64,000 nucleotides of DNA from Leptospira bandrabouensis (GCF_004770905.1 NZ_RQHT01000014.1:1488001-1552000), one strand, 5' to 3'. Shown: positions 27,269-37,125, counted from the first letter of the stretch. Notes: generated by a model from the letters alone, not told the origin. Numbers and translations are program-made.

Positions 27269-27608
27269 AACAGCTTCCTTCTTGTTTCGTTTGGTATTTT
27301 TGAATGGATTGGATATGTTCTGAAAGTTCCACATAGGCCTTTGATAGATTTTCCCAATGAACGCAGTAACAAGAGGAGGTTCCTTCCACTTCCCCTTTCA
27401 CAAGCCCACCTTCTTTTAATTCCTTCAAATGTTGGGAAACAGTCGACTGTGCTAGTGGCAAGATTTCGACAATTTCTCCACAAACACATGTTTGTCGATT
27501 GGCCAATACTTCTAAAATCGCAAGTCTAGCCGGATGGGAGAGAAGTTTGGCGAAGGAGGCAATCCTTTGGATATTCTCTGGGAATTCTGTTTTTTTGTTT
27601 AATGCCAT
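27261..27608 (-). CDS. arsR: ArsR arsenite-responsive repressor
   Basis: 115 residues, winged helix with SHPARLAILEVLANRQTCVCGEI. The Cys41-x-Cys43 pair at the start of the DNA-binding helix is the As(III) sensor of the classic ArsR type, and a GSCCE tail adds a further vicinal pair. The recognition helix is AQSTVSQHLKELKEGG. It should repress its own operon and release on arsenite. The ATG at 27608 lies only 4 bases from a palindromic operator and has no ribosome binding site. Confidence 0.93.
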   Translation of the reverse strand: MALNKKTEFPENIQRIASFAKLLSHPARLAILEVLANRQTCVCGEIVEILPLAQSTVSQHLKELKEGGLVKGEVEGTSSCYCVHWENLSKAYVELSEHIQSIQKYQTKQEGSCCE

Positions 27609-27612
27609 AGTA

Positions 27613-27654
27613 TATCGTAAATATACGATAAATTGGTTTCTTATTTTCTGTCAA
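27613..27654 (-). promoter_or_regulatory. ars operon promoter and ArsR operator
   Basis: A consensus -35 TTGACA (27654-27649, minus strand) is followed after 17 bases by TTATCG (27631-27626) as -10. The perfect inverted repeat TATCGTA-4 nt-TACGATA (27613-27630) covers the -10 and start site, so bound ArsR would block RNA polymerase. The predicted leader before ATG 27608 is only about 10 bases. Confidence 0.8.
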
Positions 27655-27713
27655 GGGAAATCGGAATCGTTTTGGTAGGAAACAATGGCTTTGTTTTTTT
27701 TATGAAAGGTTTC

Positions 27714-27733
27714 CCCCTGAGAATCTTCAGGGG
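27714..27733 (-). other. Intergenic hairpin, weak terminator candidate
   Basis: CCCCTGA (27714-27720) and TCAGGGG (27727-27733) form a 7-base stem with a 6-base loop about 55 bases after the stop of the minus-strand exported-protein gene. The sequence after the stem is not T-rich on either strand, so it is not a standard terminator. Confidence 0.35.
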
Positions 27734-27787
27734 AGGTAAGTCGATTTGAGTAACGGTTATTACCGGTAGGGAAAGGATTGCATTTCC

Positions 27788-28600
27788 CTATAATCCAGAG
27801 TTATCGGGAATGACCACAGGTTCATCGGAAGTGGGGGTGTCTGGTTTGACATCGGCTGGCGTATAACCGTTTTCATATTGTGATGGTTTAGTTCGGTTAT
27901 CCCATTCCGCCGAATTTGGTTTTTTATTTCCTTCTACAGAAAATAACCAACCATCATCTTGTTTATTTTTTGCACCTTGTTCATGAGGATAAGAATCGAT
28001 GGGCCGAATGGTAATGGAAACGTATTGGATGATTCTTTCGTCTTTGACAGGATCCAAATACGATAAACTATCATTACGCCATCTATTTTTTGTGCGAGTT
28101 TCACGACGGAAACTTTTCATCACTAAGTCAAGATCTTTGGAATACTTTGCAAACTGGGCCCTGGTTGTTTTGGCCTGAATTACATAATACAATCCACCTT
28201 TTCTATGAAATAAAAAACGATTGGAAACCAGTTGTTTTTGTTCCGTATAGTGTAACACAACAAAGACGGATTCATCAAATCCTGCCACTTCGTTTTCTAA
28301 CATTTTTTCACGAACCAATTTTAAGTCCGGGTATTTAGTCAAAAATGTATCTACTGTCTCTTCAATAAACCGGTCGATATCGTATTCTTTGGTACGACGT
28401 GCTACATCAATTTGTAAAATGGCTTCTCGATTGGTTTTGGATAACTGGATGCGAACCGTGTCTGGATAACGTAAAACCGACTTTGCCCAACCCCTTGGAT
28501 ACTCAAACGCAAAACTCAAAGAATCTTCGATCCAAGTTGCGGCATCCAATTGAGAAAGAGTAAGACATAATAAAACAAGTATGCTAAGTCGCTTTTTCAT
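27788..28600 (-). CDS. Exported protein, PsbP/DUF1795-like region
   Basis: 270 residues from ATG 28600, chosen because it gives a signal peptide (MKKRLSILVLLCLTLSQLDAA). The ATG at 28630 overlaps the upstream stop and would put ten residues in front. The mature part reads like the PsbP/DUF1795 fold (SFAFEYPRGWAKSV, then beta strands and QAKTTRAQFAKYSKDLDLVMKSFR). A proline/threonine-rich hydrophilic C-terminus follows (about 200-270). It ends a three-gene run with the epimerase and DUF445 genes. Function unknown. Confidence 0.65.
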   Translation of the reverse strand: MKKRLSILVLLCLTLSQLDAATWIEDSLSFAFEYPRGWAKSVLRYPDTVRIQLSKTNREAILQIDVARRTKEYDIDRFIEETVDTFLTKYPDLKLVREKMLENEVAGFDESVFVVLHYTEQKQLVSNRFLFHRKGGLYYVIQAKTTRAQFAKYSKDLDLVMKSFRRETRTKNRWRNDSLSYLDPVKDERIIQYVSITIRPIDSYPHEQGAKNKQDDGWLFSVEGNKKPNSAEWDNRTKPSQYENGYTPADVKPDTPTSDEPVVIPDNSGL

Positions 28601-28629
28601 ACTTAGAATATCGGCCCCTAGTACCTTCA

Positions 28630-29592
28630 TTATTGATAGTCAGTGAGACCTTTTCGTAAATCTCGTTCTGGAAAAAATCCTAAATTTTCAAAAGACTCCG
28701 CATCATAAATTGCCACAGACTCCAGTAGAGGTTGGAGAGGGGAGCCGTGAAAAGGTTTCTTTTTAATGTAGGAAATAGATCGAAAAATCCATTCCACAAT
28801 TTTCCCCCAAAATCCGCCTACAGGGATGGGGATTAAAAATTTTCCGATGATTCCCAGTTCTTGAAAGGTTCGGATGACTTGGTTTACGGTTACAAATTCA
28901 GGATGCGAAAACACATAAATAGGCTGCGGTGTTTTTCCGCTTAATGTCTGATTGGTCCATAGAACGAGAGCCTTTGTGGCATCTTCGATATGAATCAGGG
29001 ACTTTTTGCGATCGGAGGAAATATAAGGATATATTTTTAATTTTGTTAAAGATCGTAATTTGGAGATAAAACTTTTTGTTCCTTTTCCGTAAATACTTGC
29101 CATACGAAAGACAGAATAAGGTTTCCCTGAGTTTAATACAAAATCTTCGGCAAGAGCCTTAGTTTTTGCATATATGGTTTTTCCCATCCTTTCACTACCA
29201 ATTTCCAAACTGACTTCTTTAGATCCATAAACAGAAACAGAACTTACAAATCCAAAGTGGGGAATGTTTTTTGATTTTGCAAATTCTACTAGAAGTTTTG
29301 TGGAGTTAACATTGATTTGGTGGTAAACTTCTTCGGTGACTTTGATTCCAGAAACAACAGCGGCTAAATGAAGGACCAAATCCACTGATTCGGGAATCAT
29401 CAATTCATCTATAGAATTTATTTTAGCAAGGTCTCTTTCGTAGAATTTAAAATTTTTATGAAAACGGAGAGAATCTGGAAAGTTGGCATAATTTTTACCA
29501 ATGGCGATGATTTTAAAATCATCAATAAAACCAAATAAAAGTTTTTTTCCTAAAACACCACTTCCTCCGGTGATTAGAATTGTTTTTGTCAT
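28630..29592 (-). CDS. NAD-dependent epimerase/dehydratase
   Basis: 320 residues of the extended SDR family. It opens ILITGGSGVLGKKL (the GxxGxxG Rossmann motif) and has DLVLHLAAVVSG and FVSSVSVYG. The catalytic Tyr-x3-Lys is in TIYAKTKALAEDFVL. The start ATG 29592 overlaps the DUF445 stop by four bases (ATGA), which I prefer over the longer frame from 29616. Likely acts on a nucleotide sugar or steroid-like substrate; not identifiable further. Confidence 0.85.
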   Translation of the reverse strand: MTKTILITGGSGVLGKKLLFGFIDDFKIIAIGKNYANFPDSLRFHKNFKFYERDLAKINSIDELMIPESVDLVLHLAAVVSGIKVTEEVYHQINVNSTKLLVEFAKSKNIPHFGFVSSVSVYGSKEVSLEIGSERMGKTIYAKTKALAEDFVLNSGKPYSVFRMASIYGKGTKSFISKLRSLTKLKIYPYISSDRKKSLIHIEDATKALVLWTNQTLSGKTPQPIYVFSHPEFVTVNQVIRTFQELGIIGKFLIPIPVGGFWGKIVEWIFRSISYIKKKPFHGSPLQPLLESVAIYDAESFENLGFFPERDLRKGLTDYQ

Positions 29593-30809
29593 ACAATAAA
29601 TACCATTTGAAACCAACCGACCATGGCACCAAGTGCGGCACCTACTAAAATTAACAAAAGTTCATCTTCTTGAAAGGCAGATCTTAATATTGATTCAAAT
29701 TCTTTCGGAGGAAGAGCGGACATTCGATCTCCCATCATCTTCTCAATTTCCAAAGCTTCTCCTAAATATTCTTCTAAATGGAATGATTTTTCGATTGCAT
29801 TGTCTGCCATAGCCACTGCGATCCTTTCTTTTGCGGCTTCAAACTCGTCTATTTTTCCTGCGGCAAATAATGCTGGTTTTGCGAGGAAAGTTATAGAATC
29901 CACATGAGAGATCACTTCCTTACGGATGATGTTGATGATATCTACAGAAGCTTTCCCAAAGATTAGTTCCGATAAGATATTTTTTGGAGTAAGAATTTTT
30001 TCGCTTACTAGTTTTGCATAGAGTCTAGATACTTCGGATTGTCTTTTTAAAAACAAACCTTGGTATGTAAAAATTCCTAAAAACTTTTTAGGTAAAAGCG
30101 GACGAAAGATCATTTCTAGTGCAAGATAGTTTGTTAGATACCCAACGATCACTCCTTGGATGGGAAGAGTCCAAACCAATGGAAAATAAATCATAAATAT
30201 CATTTGTACAAGACCTAGTAAAAATCCAAAATAAAACCCTGATCGTTCAATGAAGCGAAACTCTGGAGCCCCCACTTCTTTAAAGAGTTCCACTACGAGG
30301 CCAACATTTTTACCGGAAAGTTTTTTTAACACTAAGGCCTTTACATCAAATAATGAATCAATGTCCTTTTGGAGTTTTCGAATCACTTTTCGTATCGTGA
30401 TTCCACTTTCTCGTCTCACCTTGTGGTAAATTTCTTCCCGAACCACTTCAGGGATCATATCCCAAAGTTTTGGATCCATACTATCTGAAAATTCCTTCAT
30501 CGTATAGCGAATGCTAGACTCTAAGGCCGGTAAAAATACTAACTCCGCTTTTTTGGGATCTACTTTTAAAAAAACTTCTTTGATATTGAGAAGGCGTTCC
30601 GTAATTACATCCACGGACTTACTTGCCATTTTATGTGCCTTTCTCGGAATGATGCCCTGCCATCCGAGGTAGGGAGGAATCCCCACAAATTGGATCGGGT
30701 AGAAGGTCATTTTGAGAGCAAGCCAGTTGGTCACCCAACCCACAAATCCATAGGTGAATGGAATCATGAGGAGCTTCCATTGTTCTGGTGTTAACCAATT
30801 CTCCCACAT
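29589..30809 (-). CDS. DUF445 family membrane protein
   Basis: 406 residues. The typical DUF445 plan appears: an N-terminal helix (PFTYGFVGWVTNWLALKMTFYP) with the conserved NWLA segment, a repeat of the same motif later (IVGYLTNYLALEMIFRPLLP), and a C-terminal membrane helix (LLLILVGAALGAMVGWFQMV). Between them is a long amphipathic domain. The family is related to YheB of Bacillus and has no proven function. First gene of an operon with the epimerase and the exported protein. Confidence 0.85.
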   Translation of the reverse strand: MWENWLTPEQWKLLMIPFTYGFVGWVTNWLALKMTFYPIQFVGIPPYLGWQGIIPRKAHKMASKSVDVITERLLNIKEVFLKVDPKKAELVFLPALESSIRYTMKEFSDSMDPKLWDMIPEVVREEIYHKVRRESGITIRKVIRKLQKDIDSLFDVKALVLKKLSGKNVGLVVELFKEVGAPEFRFIERSGFYFGFLLGLVQMIFMIYFPLVWTLPIQGVIVGYLTNYLALEMIFRPLLPKKFLGIFTYQGLFLKRQSEVSRLYAKLVSEKILTPKNILSELIFGKASVDIINIIRKEVISHVDSITFLAKPALFAAGKIDEFEAAKERIAVAMADNAIEKSFHLEEYLGEALEIEKMMGDRMSALPPKEFESILRSAFQEDELLLILVGAALGAMVGWFQMVFIV

Positions 30810-31050
30810 ATTCCGCTTTGAGTAAGCCCTAGGAGGTAAGTTTGGGGCAATCTAAATTCCTTCGGAGTTTGTTTTTTCCTGCCCTTGGGTTAGGATTTCT
30901 TTTTTTTTGCCGATAACCCTAAAAAAGATTTGATTTGTGTACGAAAACGAACTACAAATGGTACACTTCGGCGACATCTAGGTATTTCCCGAAGGTCATT
31001 TGGAAAACAGTGGTTTTGCCATAAAGCGAATTTTGATTGAGGGTAGGTCT

Positions 31051-34000
31051 ATGCGCGTTCGAGGAATCTTTACTGTTCTCGTTCTCATCTCTTTGGTTTT
31101 AGTCGGATGTTCTCGGAAAAAGAAATCGATGCCGTTCTGGTTCCTATTAGGAACTGGTGGTGCAGTAGCTGATTCTAGCAGCGGTCTCGACACTCCTCCT
31201 GATTCCAATGGTGTTCCTCTTCCTACTCCTGGTGATTCTGTCGGTGTTACCGATCCTGAAGAGGTTCCTGGCAACAATTCCGAGCAAGAAGTACCCAATC
31301 ATGGCCCAGCTCGAGTGATCGGAACCATCGTTCCTGCGGTTTCTGGTGTTCCTGCCAATGTTGTCTGTGGAAATCCTGGTGCACCTGCTGCTCCTGGATG
31401 TGTCGATCTTACTTTAATTTCAGTTAGGATCGAAGTTGCCAATGGAAATACAAATACTCTTGTCGCAACCACTAACGCCGGTTCTGATGGAAAATTTCTT
31501 TTTGATTTAAGTGATCTTCCCAATAATAACTATAGAGTTCTAATCAATACTGGTTTTGGACTTAATTACACCTACCAAGACTTTTCTTACGTATTTGATC
31601 CTACCCAACACCCATATACTTTAGTCAATGTAGGAAACCTCCTCGCAGAACGTTTGTACTATGGTCAAGGTCCGGCTCAGTTTGTGGGAGTGGTGACAAG
31701 CCCTGGTTTTTCTGGTGGCGGTGTCGTTGTACCGGCTGGTCCTGTTGCCGGGATCACTGTTTCTATCGTAGATGCAAGCGGAAACACTATAGGAACTGGT
31801 GTCACCAATGCAAACGGATACTATGTTATAAACATCAATCCATTGCCTAACGGAAATTATACTGTTGTATATTCGGGAGATTCTGTAGAAGTATCAGGGC
31901 AACCATTTGCCAATACTTCCGAATTCATTCATTTTACCTTTCCCGGAACCAATCCAAACACAGTTGCTGTTGTTGACTTGGGAGAAACAAGTCTTCCTTG
32001 GATGGCGGCAACAGAAAGTGATCTTCACTTAACAGGAAATATACTAAATGGCGCTATTGCTACTGATTCTACATCTGTATTTACCATTAAATTAAAGAAT
32101 GAACAAGGTGCGATTTTACAAACGGCACAAATTACTGGTAATGGAAGTTTTATCATCGAAGGAAGTTATCTATCCAATGGTGTATATTATTTAGAAGTAT
32201 CCAATCCCGTTTTTTATACAGCTTCTCGGTCGTTTTTGTTTACCGCTTCCCCAACAGGTGGAACGAAAAACGTAAGCCTAACAGATCCCATTTTCATGGT
32301 GGCAAAACCTTCTTTTGTTACTGGATTTGTGAAAGATGCCAATGGAAATCATGTAGCAGGTGCTGTCATCAACGTAAGGCCATCCGCAAACCAAGCACCT
32401 TCTAGAATCCTTTATTTGAAGGATGATCCGATTTTAGGAAATGCGATCAAACTTTGGATTGTGGAAGCCTTGAGTGCGGTGGCAGGAACGAATTGTTCTC
32501 TAAACCAAGTAGGTTCTATTTGTTCCTGTGCAGTGAATCCAACGGCTTCTTGTTTGGTATCAACACAAGGTTCTGGTCCTTGGGTCTACCAAACTTATGG
32601 AAATAAACTTTATGAAGTAAATCCAAGTACCAAAGAAGTTTCATTTCTCGGAGCAAGTGGGCTTTGGGCTTATTACATTTCGGCTCCCGGGTTTGAAAAC
32701 TATTGTGGTTCTCAAAACGCACCTTGTTCTTCCAATCCATTACAAATTAGCTTGAATGGTAACAACTATCAGGCGGGAACGATCTCTTTGACATCCATTG
32801 CAGCACGTTCTCAAATTGCCGGATCCATTTCGGTTCGGGATACAGCACCTACAACAAATTCTATTCATACAAATCAGTCTGGGCTTTTTGTGGTTCTTTT
32901 GGGAAATACTTTGGCAGATGGCACTGCCTTGGCTCATATCACAACAACATCAAGTGGGCAGTTTAGCTTTGGTGGAAGTTCTTATGTAGTTTCCTTACCT
33001 GCTGTCCTTCCTCCTCCGTTTACCAATGATGAAGCCGGCCGTGTGGGTTATGCACTTTACCAATTAGGATCCGGTCTTGCGACAACCTTATCGCAAACAC
33101 CGAACGTAGCTCGTGCCAATGATAGTACGGCTTCTGTGGATATCATTAATGGAAATGAATACAATTTCCGTCAAAGTTCCTACCAAATGGTGGTTGTGGA
33201 CCGAGTGGCTCCGTCTTACCAAACAAGTTATTTATCTTCCACAAGTTTACGAGTGGATACATCTTCGGTTGCCACCAACCAATATGCCACTTCCCCAGTT
33301 TTACATAACGTAAACGGAGTTGTAATGCATAGCCCAAGGGCCACTGTTTCTGGTGTAGTGACAGATGCTGTTTCCACACAAAATGTGAGTGGTGCCACTG
33401 TAACTCTTGGACGTCTTGTAGGTGGGAATTTTACAGCGGATGTTCATCGTGACTGTTCTGGTGGTTTTGATTCTCCAAACTGTTCCGTTTCTGCTACAAG
33501 AACTTCTGGTGCAGACCAAGTAGTTGGATCTATTAGTTCACAATCAAACGGAAGTTATAGTTTCCCATTCCTTTCTCCTGGTTCTTACCAACTCCGTGTA
33601 GAAAAAAATGGAATCACTACTTACTTCCCTGTAGAAGTGGGAACAGGTGGGGGAACGGTAGTGGTTAACACTCCCGTCATTACCAATGATGGCCGTGGCC
33701 ATTTATCAGGTTCCGTGCGAACTCCTGGTGGATTTTCTTTCCTGGGAACTTATTCCTTAGAGATTGTGGATCCAAATGGAGGGACATTACGTCCATCAGC
33801 AGGTGTGCAACCGGCATCCATTGCAACAGGTGCCACTTTATTTTCTAATGCGAGCCAATACACAATTTTTAACATTAATGCCGGTCGTTGGAAGGTTCGA
33901 TTTGTTTCGGCAGGTTATGCATCGGTAGAAGGGATTGTGGACATCCAAGCGGATGTCACCACAAACTTTGATATCATTACCTTTGTTCCTGGTAGCCAAA

Positions 34001-34779
34001 CTAGCGGTTCCATTTCTGGAAGAGCACTTTCTGCTTTGTATAATACCGGTGTTTGTAACCTAACAGCACGCATTCGACCTGGAGTGAATGTAAAATCGGG
34101 GGCTTATGCGATCGATGCTTCTGGTGTTACGATTGCAAGTGTAAAAACGGCAACTGACGGATCTTATGTGATTCCTTCGGTTCCTCCTGGAAATTACACC
34201 TTAGAGGTATCTGGTTCTGGAAAAAGAGGAGATTGTACATCGGTGACAGAGAATTATGCAACCACCTACAGGACTGTAGTTTCTGCAGGTTCGGAAACAC
34301 CAGCAAACCAAAACATTCTTGTCACACCAATCCTTGCTGATAATGAAATGCGAGTGGTGCTTTCCTGGGGAGCCAAACCAAGAGATTTAGATTCACATCT
34401 ACAATATGGAAATTCGGCGAATGACCGCATTGTTTGGAATCACAAAACTCCACTCGGTTCTGGGAATGGAAGTTTAGATTACGATATCACAACAGGATAT
34501 GGGCCAGAAACTATCACCCTCCAAGGATCCATCTGGGACCAACCTAACCGTTATTACAGTATCTACAATTGGTCTGGTGAGGCACTGATGGGAGTTTCAG
34601 GAGCCAATGTGCGAATCTTTAAGGGAAGTGTTGGAGAAGTAAGAAACTATTCCATTGCTCCAAACCATTCGAATCGTTGGTGGAAAATCTTCTGTATCGC
34701 ACAAGATAAAACCATCTCGGATGTGGGAACACCTGGTTGCAGTGCTTCTAATTTCATTGAAAGATCAATGTATTATTAG
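31051..34779 (+). CDS. Large repeat lipoprotein with carboxypeptidase-regulatory-like domains
   Basis: 1243 residues from ATG 31051. GAGGG lies upstream of this start and the resulting N-terminus is a lipoprotein signal (VLVLISLVLVGC). A Pro/Gly/Ser-rich linker precedes a series of beta-sandwich repeats of the CarboxypepD_reg/SdrB type, each with motifs like VTNANGYYVININPLPNGNY and ATDGSYVIPSVPPGNYTLEV. The C-terminal 130 residues form a different domain (RVVLSWGAKPRDLDSHLQYG to GPETITLQG to RYYSIYNWSG), seen at the ends of other secreted repeat proteins. Likely a surface or periplasmic structural protein. Monocistronic. Confidence 0.8.
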   Translation: MRVRGIFTVLVLISLVLVGCSRKKKSMPFWFLLGTGGAVADSSSGLDTPPDSNGVPLPTPGDSVGVTDPEEVPGNNSEQEVPNHGPARVIGTIVPAVSGVPANVVCGNPGAPAAPGCVDLTLISVRIEVANGNTNTLVATTNAGSDGKFLFDLSDLPNNNYRVLINTGFGLNYTYQDFSYVFDPTQHPYTLVNVGNLLAERLYYGQGPAQFVGVVTSPGFSGGGVVVPAGPVAGITVSIVDASGNTIGTGVTNANGYYVININPLPNGNYTVVYSGDSVEVSGQPFANTSEFIHFTFPGTNPNTVAVVDLGETSLPWMAATESDLHLTGNILNGAIATDSTSVFTIKLKNEQGAILQTAQITGNGSFIIEGSYLSNGVYYLEVSNPVFYTASRSFLFTASPTGGTKNVSLTDPIFMVAKPSFVTGFVKDANGNHVAGAVINVRPSANQAPSRILYLKDDPILGNAIKLWIVEALSAVAGTNCSLNQVGSICSCAVNPTASCLVSTQGSGPWVYQTYGNKLYEVNPSTKEVSFLGASGLWAYYISAPGFENYCGSQNAPCSSNPLQISLNGNNYQAGTISLTSIAARSQIAGSISVRDTAPTTNSIHTNQSGLFVVLLGNTLADGTALAHITTTSSGQFSFGGSSYVVSLPAVLPPPFTNDEAGRVGYALYQLGSGLATTLSQTPNVARANDSTASVDIINGNEYNFRQSSYQMVVVDRVAPSYQTSYLSSTSLRVDTSSVATNQYATSPVLHNVNGVVMHSPRATVSGVVTDAVSTQNVSGATVTLGRLVGGNFTADVHRDCSGGFDSPNCSVSATRTSGADQVVGSISSQSNGSYSFPFLSPGSYQLRVEKNGITTYFPVEVGTGGGTVVVNTPVITNDGRGHLSGSVRTPGGFSFLGTYSLEIVDPNGGTLRPSAGVQPASIATGATLFSNASQYTIFNINAGRWKVRFVSAGYASVEGIVDIQADVTTNFDIITFVPGSQTSGSISGRALSALYNTGVCNLTARIRPGVNVKSGAYAIDASGVTIASVKTATDGSYVIPSVPPGNYTLEVSGSGKRGDCTSVTENYATTYRTVVSAGSETPANQNILVTPILADNEMRVVLSWGAKPRDLDSHLQYGNSANDRIVWNHKTPLGSGNGSLDYDITTGYGPETITLQGSIWDQPNRYYSIYNWSGEALMGVSGANVRIFKGSVGEVRNYSIAPNHSNRWWKIFCIAQDKTISDVGTPGCSASNFIERSMYY

Positions 34780-34856
34780 TAGTTCTTCTTTTGGAAACGG
34801 CACACTAAAAGAGGATGTCGTTTCCTGAGTCATTTCGAATTTTAATTTAAGAATAC

Positions 34857-35639
34857 TTATGAAAGGACAGTAACGGAATACTGTCCTTTTTTTACGTTCA
34901 CTTGTAAGTCTAGATCATACAAATTAGATAAGTTTTGATCTGTTAAAACTTCAGCTTTTTCCCCAAAACTAATGACCTTTCCTTCTTTTAATAAAAGTAT
35001 TTTAGAAAAGTCTTCGGGGATTTCTTCGATTCGATGTGTGATGAGAATCCTTGTTAGTAACGGACTTCCCATCTTTAACTGAGATAAGGATTTTCCAAAA
35101 TCGGTTCTTGCTGTAATGTCTAAGGTGGCAGTTGGTTCATCTAAAACCAAAATTTCTTTTCCTACTCCAAAAGCTCGTAACAATAGAACTTTCATTTTTT
35201 CCCCGGAAGAGAGAGTGGAATAAATCTGTTGTTTTTTATGGCTTAGGTTTGTTGAGGCTAACAATGATTCGGCGATCTGTTCTTGTTCTTTTGTTGGTTC
35301 TTTATAGAGGCCAAGAGTTCCAATGACCCCAGTTAAAACCATTTCAAATGTTGTAAGTCTTTGTAGTAAGGTTTCTTGGTGGCCTGGTTGCACCATTCCA
35401 ATTCGATTTTGTAAAGGAGCCATCGGAGTTTCCCCATAAGTTTCTCCAAAGGCAGAAATGGAACCAGTAGTGGGCCAAGAATAACCAAACAGTAAATTGA
35501 TGAGTGTTGTTTTACCTGCGCCATTTCTTCCAATGATGGCAAGAGAATCACCTTGGTTTAAGGAAAAATTTACATTGTCTAAAATCTTTTTGTCAGTTCT
35601 TATAAACGAAACAGAATCAAAACGAATCACTTCACTCAT
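34857..35639 (-). CDS. ABC-type ATP-binding protein without permease
   Basis: 260 residues. It has Walker A GRNGAGKTT, Q-loop near NRIGMVQPGHQ, the signature STLSSGEKMKVLLLRAFG, Walker B ILVLDEPTATLD and the switch His in LITHRIEEIP. Its sequence is nearest the ModF/iron-like solo ATPases. No permease or binding protein lies beside it; the start overlaps the HDOD gene by 8 bases, so they are coupled. It may drive a permease elsewhere or act in a non-transport role. Confidence 0.85.
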   Translation of the reverse strand: MSEVIRFDSVSFIRTDKKILDNVNFSLNQGDSLAIIGRNGAGKTTLINLLFGYSWPTTGSISAFGETYGETPMAPLQNRIGMVQPGHQETLLQRLTTFEMVLTGVIGTLGLYKEPTKEQEQIAESLLASTNLSHKKQQIYSTLSSGEKMKVLLLRAFGVGKEILVLDEPTATLDITARTDFGKSLSQLKMGSPLLTRILITHRIEEIPEDFSKILLLKEGKVISFGEKAEVLTDQNLSNLYDLDLQVNVKKGQYSVTVLS

Positions 35640-37125
35640 TTGATTTTTTAAATAGAAGTTCGATTTTATTCACTGCAGCAGAGAACACATCGATATTATC
35701 TAAATTAAATTTTGCGAGTAGGATTTTGTCAATGGCATAAAACCCTTTTTTCTGTTCGTGATAATCTGCCATCATATTTGCCATGTAGATAACTTCCACT
35801 AGGTCCCGTAGTTCGGCAGGAGCTAAAAATGGTTTGTGATGGTATTCGATGGCGACACGAAGGTCGAGAGGAAATTCCCATTTTTCTGCAAGAAGGGCAC
35901 CGAGTTGTGGGTGGCTAAGTCCAATGGCCATCTCTTCTAATAGAGTTGAGTTTCCGGAATCAACTCCTCTTTGGTAGGTTTCAATTTTTTTGAAAAAACC
36001 TCGGTCCACGGAAAGCAAAAGAAACTTTCCGATGTCGTGTAACAAAGCACTGACGGCAATGATATCGGCAATTTTGTTTGTATGATTGTTTTCTGTTGCC
36101 AAGTAACGCGCGTAATAACTGCATCGACTGGAATGATCCCAAACATCCATCATCTTTCCGTACTGGCCATCCATAATTTTACGGACTCCTGAAACATAGA
36201 GTAGGTTTCGTAAATTTTTTAGACCAACAACTTTGACCGCTTGTAAGATGGAACTGACTTGGCTTCGATTCGCAAAAAAAGCAGAGTTGGATAGTTTTAA
36301 AAGATCGGCGGAAAGAGCTGGGTTTCTTTCGATTTCCTGAGAAATCATATGTAAGTCAGAATCGGGATTGTTACAAAGTTGAATGATTTTTGTAAGTGAA
36401 TGTGGTAAGGGAGGTAATCCATCAATTTCATTTAGAAGTTTTGTTTTTAGGTCTGTTTGGATTTCTACAGGAGTTGTCACTTCTGGTACAGACAAGGTAG
36501 CGCGTGTTATCTTGTCGTTGGTAAAGATTTTAAATTTTTCAGATCCAATTCCTGAATTTTTTAGAAGGAGTTGTATGAGTACTAGTCCTAAACCGGCGGA
36601 TTCTGTACTATCTGATACATCAGTAAAGGCATCAGATAGGTCATTGTAGTTCTTTGCGACTTCGATTCTCCGGTTAACGCGTGCTAACTCTTCTTTGGTG
36701 ATGGGTGCGTTGTTTTCCACCGCAAAGTGAATGGATTTTCCCTCAACTTTCATGAGTAAACTAATGTAGTAATTTCCTCCATCTAACCGGCTCAATTGTT
36801 CATTCCATTTCATGATAATGTTTTCTTGGAACCGGGACATTCCTTTAGCATAATCACTAGCATTTTGGATGTCCAAATTTTCTCGGGAGAAGTAGTCGCG
36901 TTTTGCATTTGCCTTGTTGGCGTTCATGAGGAGTTCTTTGAGGACAGTGAAGATGACTTCTACTAAATAAAGTTTGTCCATATACCCCATTACATGGACA
37001 AGTAATGCGTATATCTCCTGATTTTGTTCTTCTGTAACAAAGTAAAAGTTAATTCTGGATTCTTTTGCGGTTTCTAATTGAGAGATAATATCTTGAAAAT
37101 TCACAAACGCTTTTTCCCGTAACAC
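35632..37125 (-). CDS. GHKL ATPase-like plus HDOD domain regulator
   Basis: 497 residues. The N-terminal half (about 30-210) carries a histidine-kinase-type ATPase fold: N-box ELLMNANKANAKRDYF and G-box ESAGLGLVLIQLLLKNSG, but no dimerisation histidine. The C-terminal half is an HDOD domain (about 230-430) starting GLPPLPHSLTKIIQL and carrying SALLHDIGKFLLL, a complete HD signature. HDOD proteins act in signalling and stress responses. Fusion to a GHKL-like module is uncommon. It is translationally coupled to the ABC ATPase gene. Confidence 0.8.
   Translation of the reverse strand: MLREKAFVNFQDIISQLETAKESRINFYFVTEEQNQEIYALLVHVMGYMDKLYLVEVIFTVLKELLMNANKANAKRDYFSRENLDIQNASDYAKGMSRFQENIIMKWNEQLSRLDGGNYYISLLMKVEGKSIHFAVENNAPITKEELARVNRRIEVAKNYNDLSDAFTDVSDSTESAGLGLVLIQLLLKNSGIGSEKFKIFTNDKITRATLSVPEVTTPVEIQTDLKTKLLNEIDGLPPLPHSLTKIIQLCNNPDSDLHMISQEIERNPALSADLLKLSNSAFFANRSQVSSILQAVKVVGLKNLRNLLYVSGVRKIMDGQYGKMMDVWDHSSRCSYYARYLATENNHTNKIADIIAVSALLHDIGKFLLLSVDRGFFKKIETYQRGVDSGNSTLLEEMAIGLSHPQLGALLAEKWEFPLDLRVAIEYHHKPFLAPAELRDLVEVIYMANMMADYHEQKKGFYAIDKILLAKFNLDNIDVFSAAVNKIELLFKKSNE

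Noticed and set aside
27714..27733. Hairpin as a standard terminator after the exported protein gene
   Set aside because: No T-run follows on either strand, so it is listed only as a hairpin.
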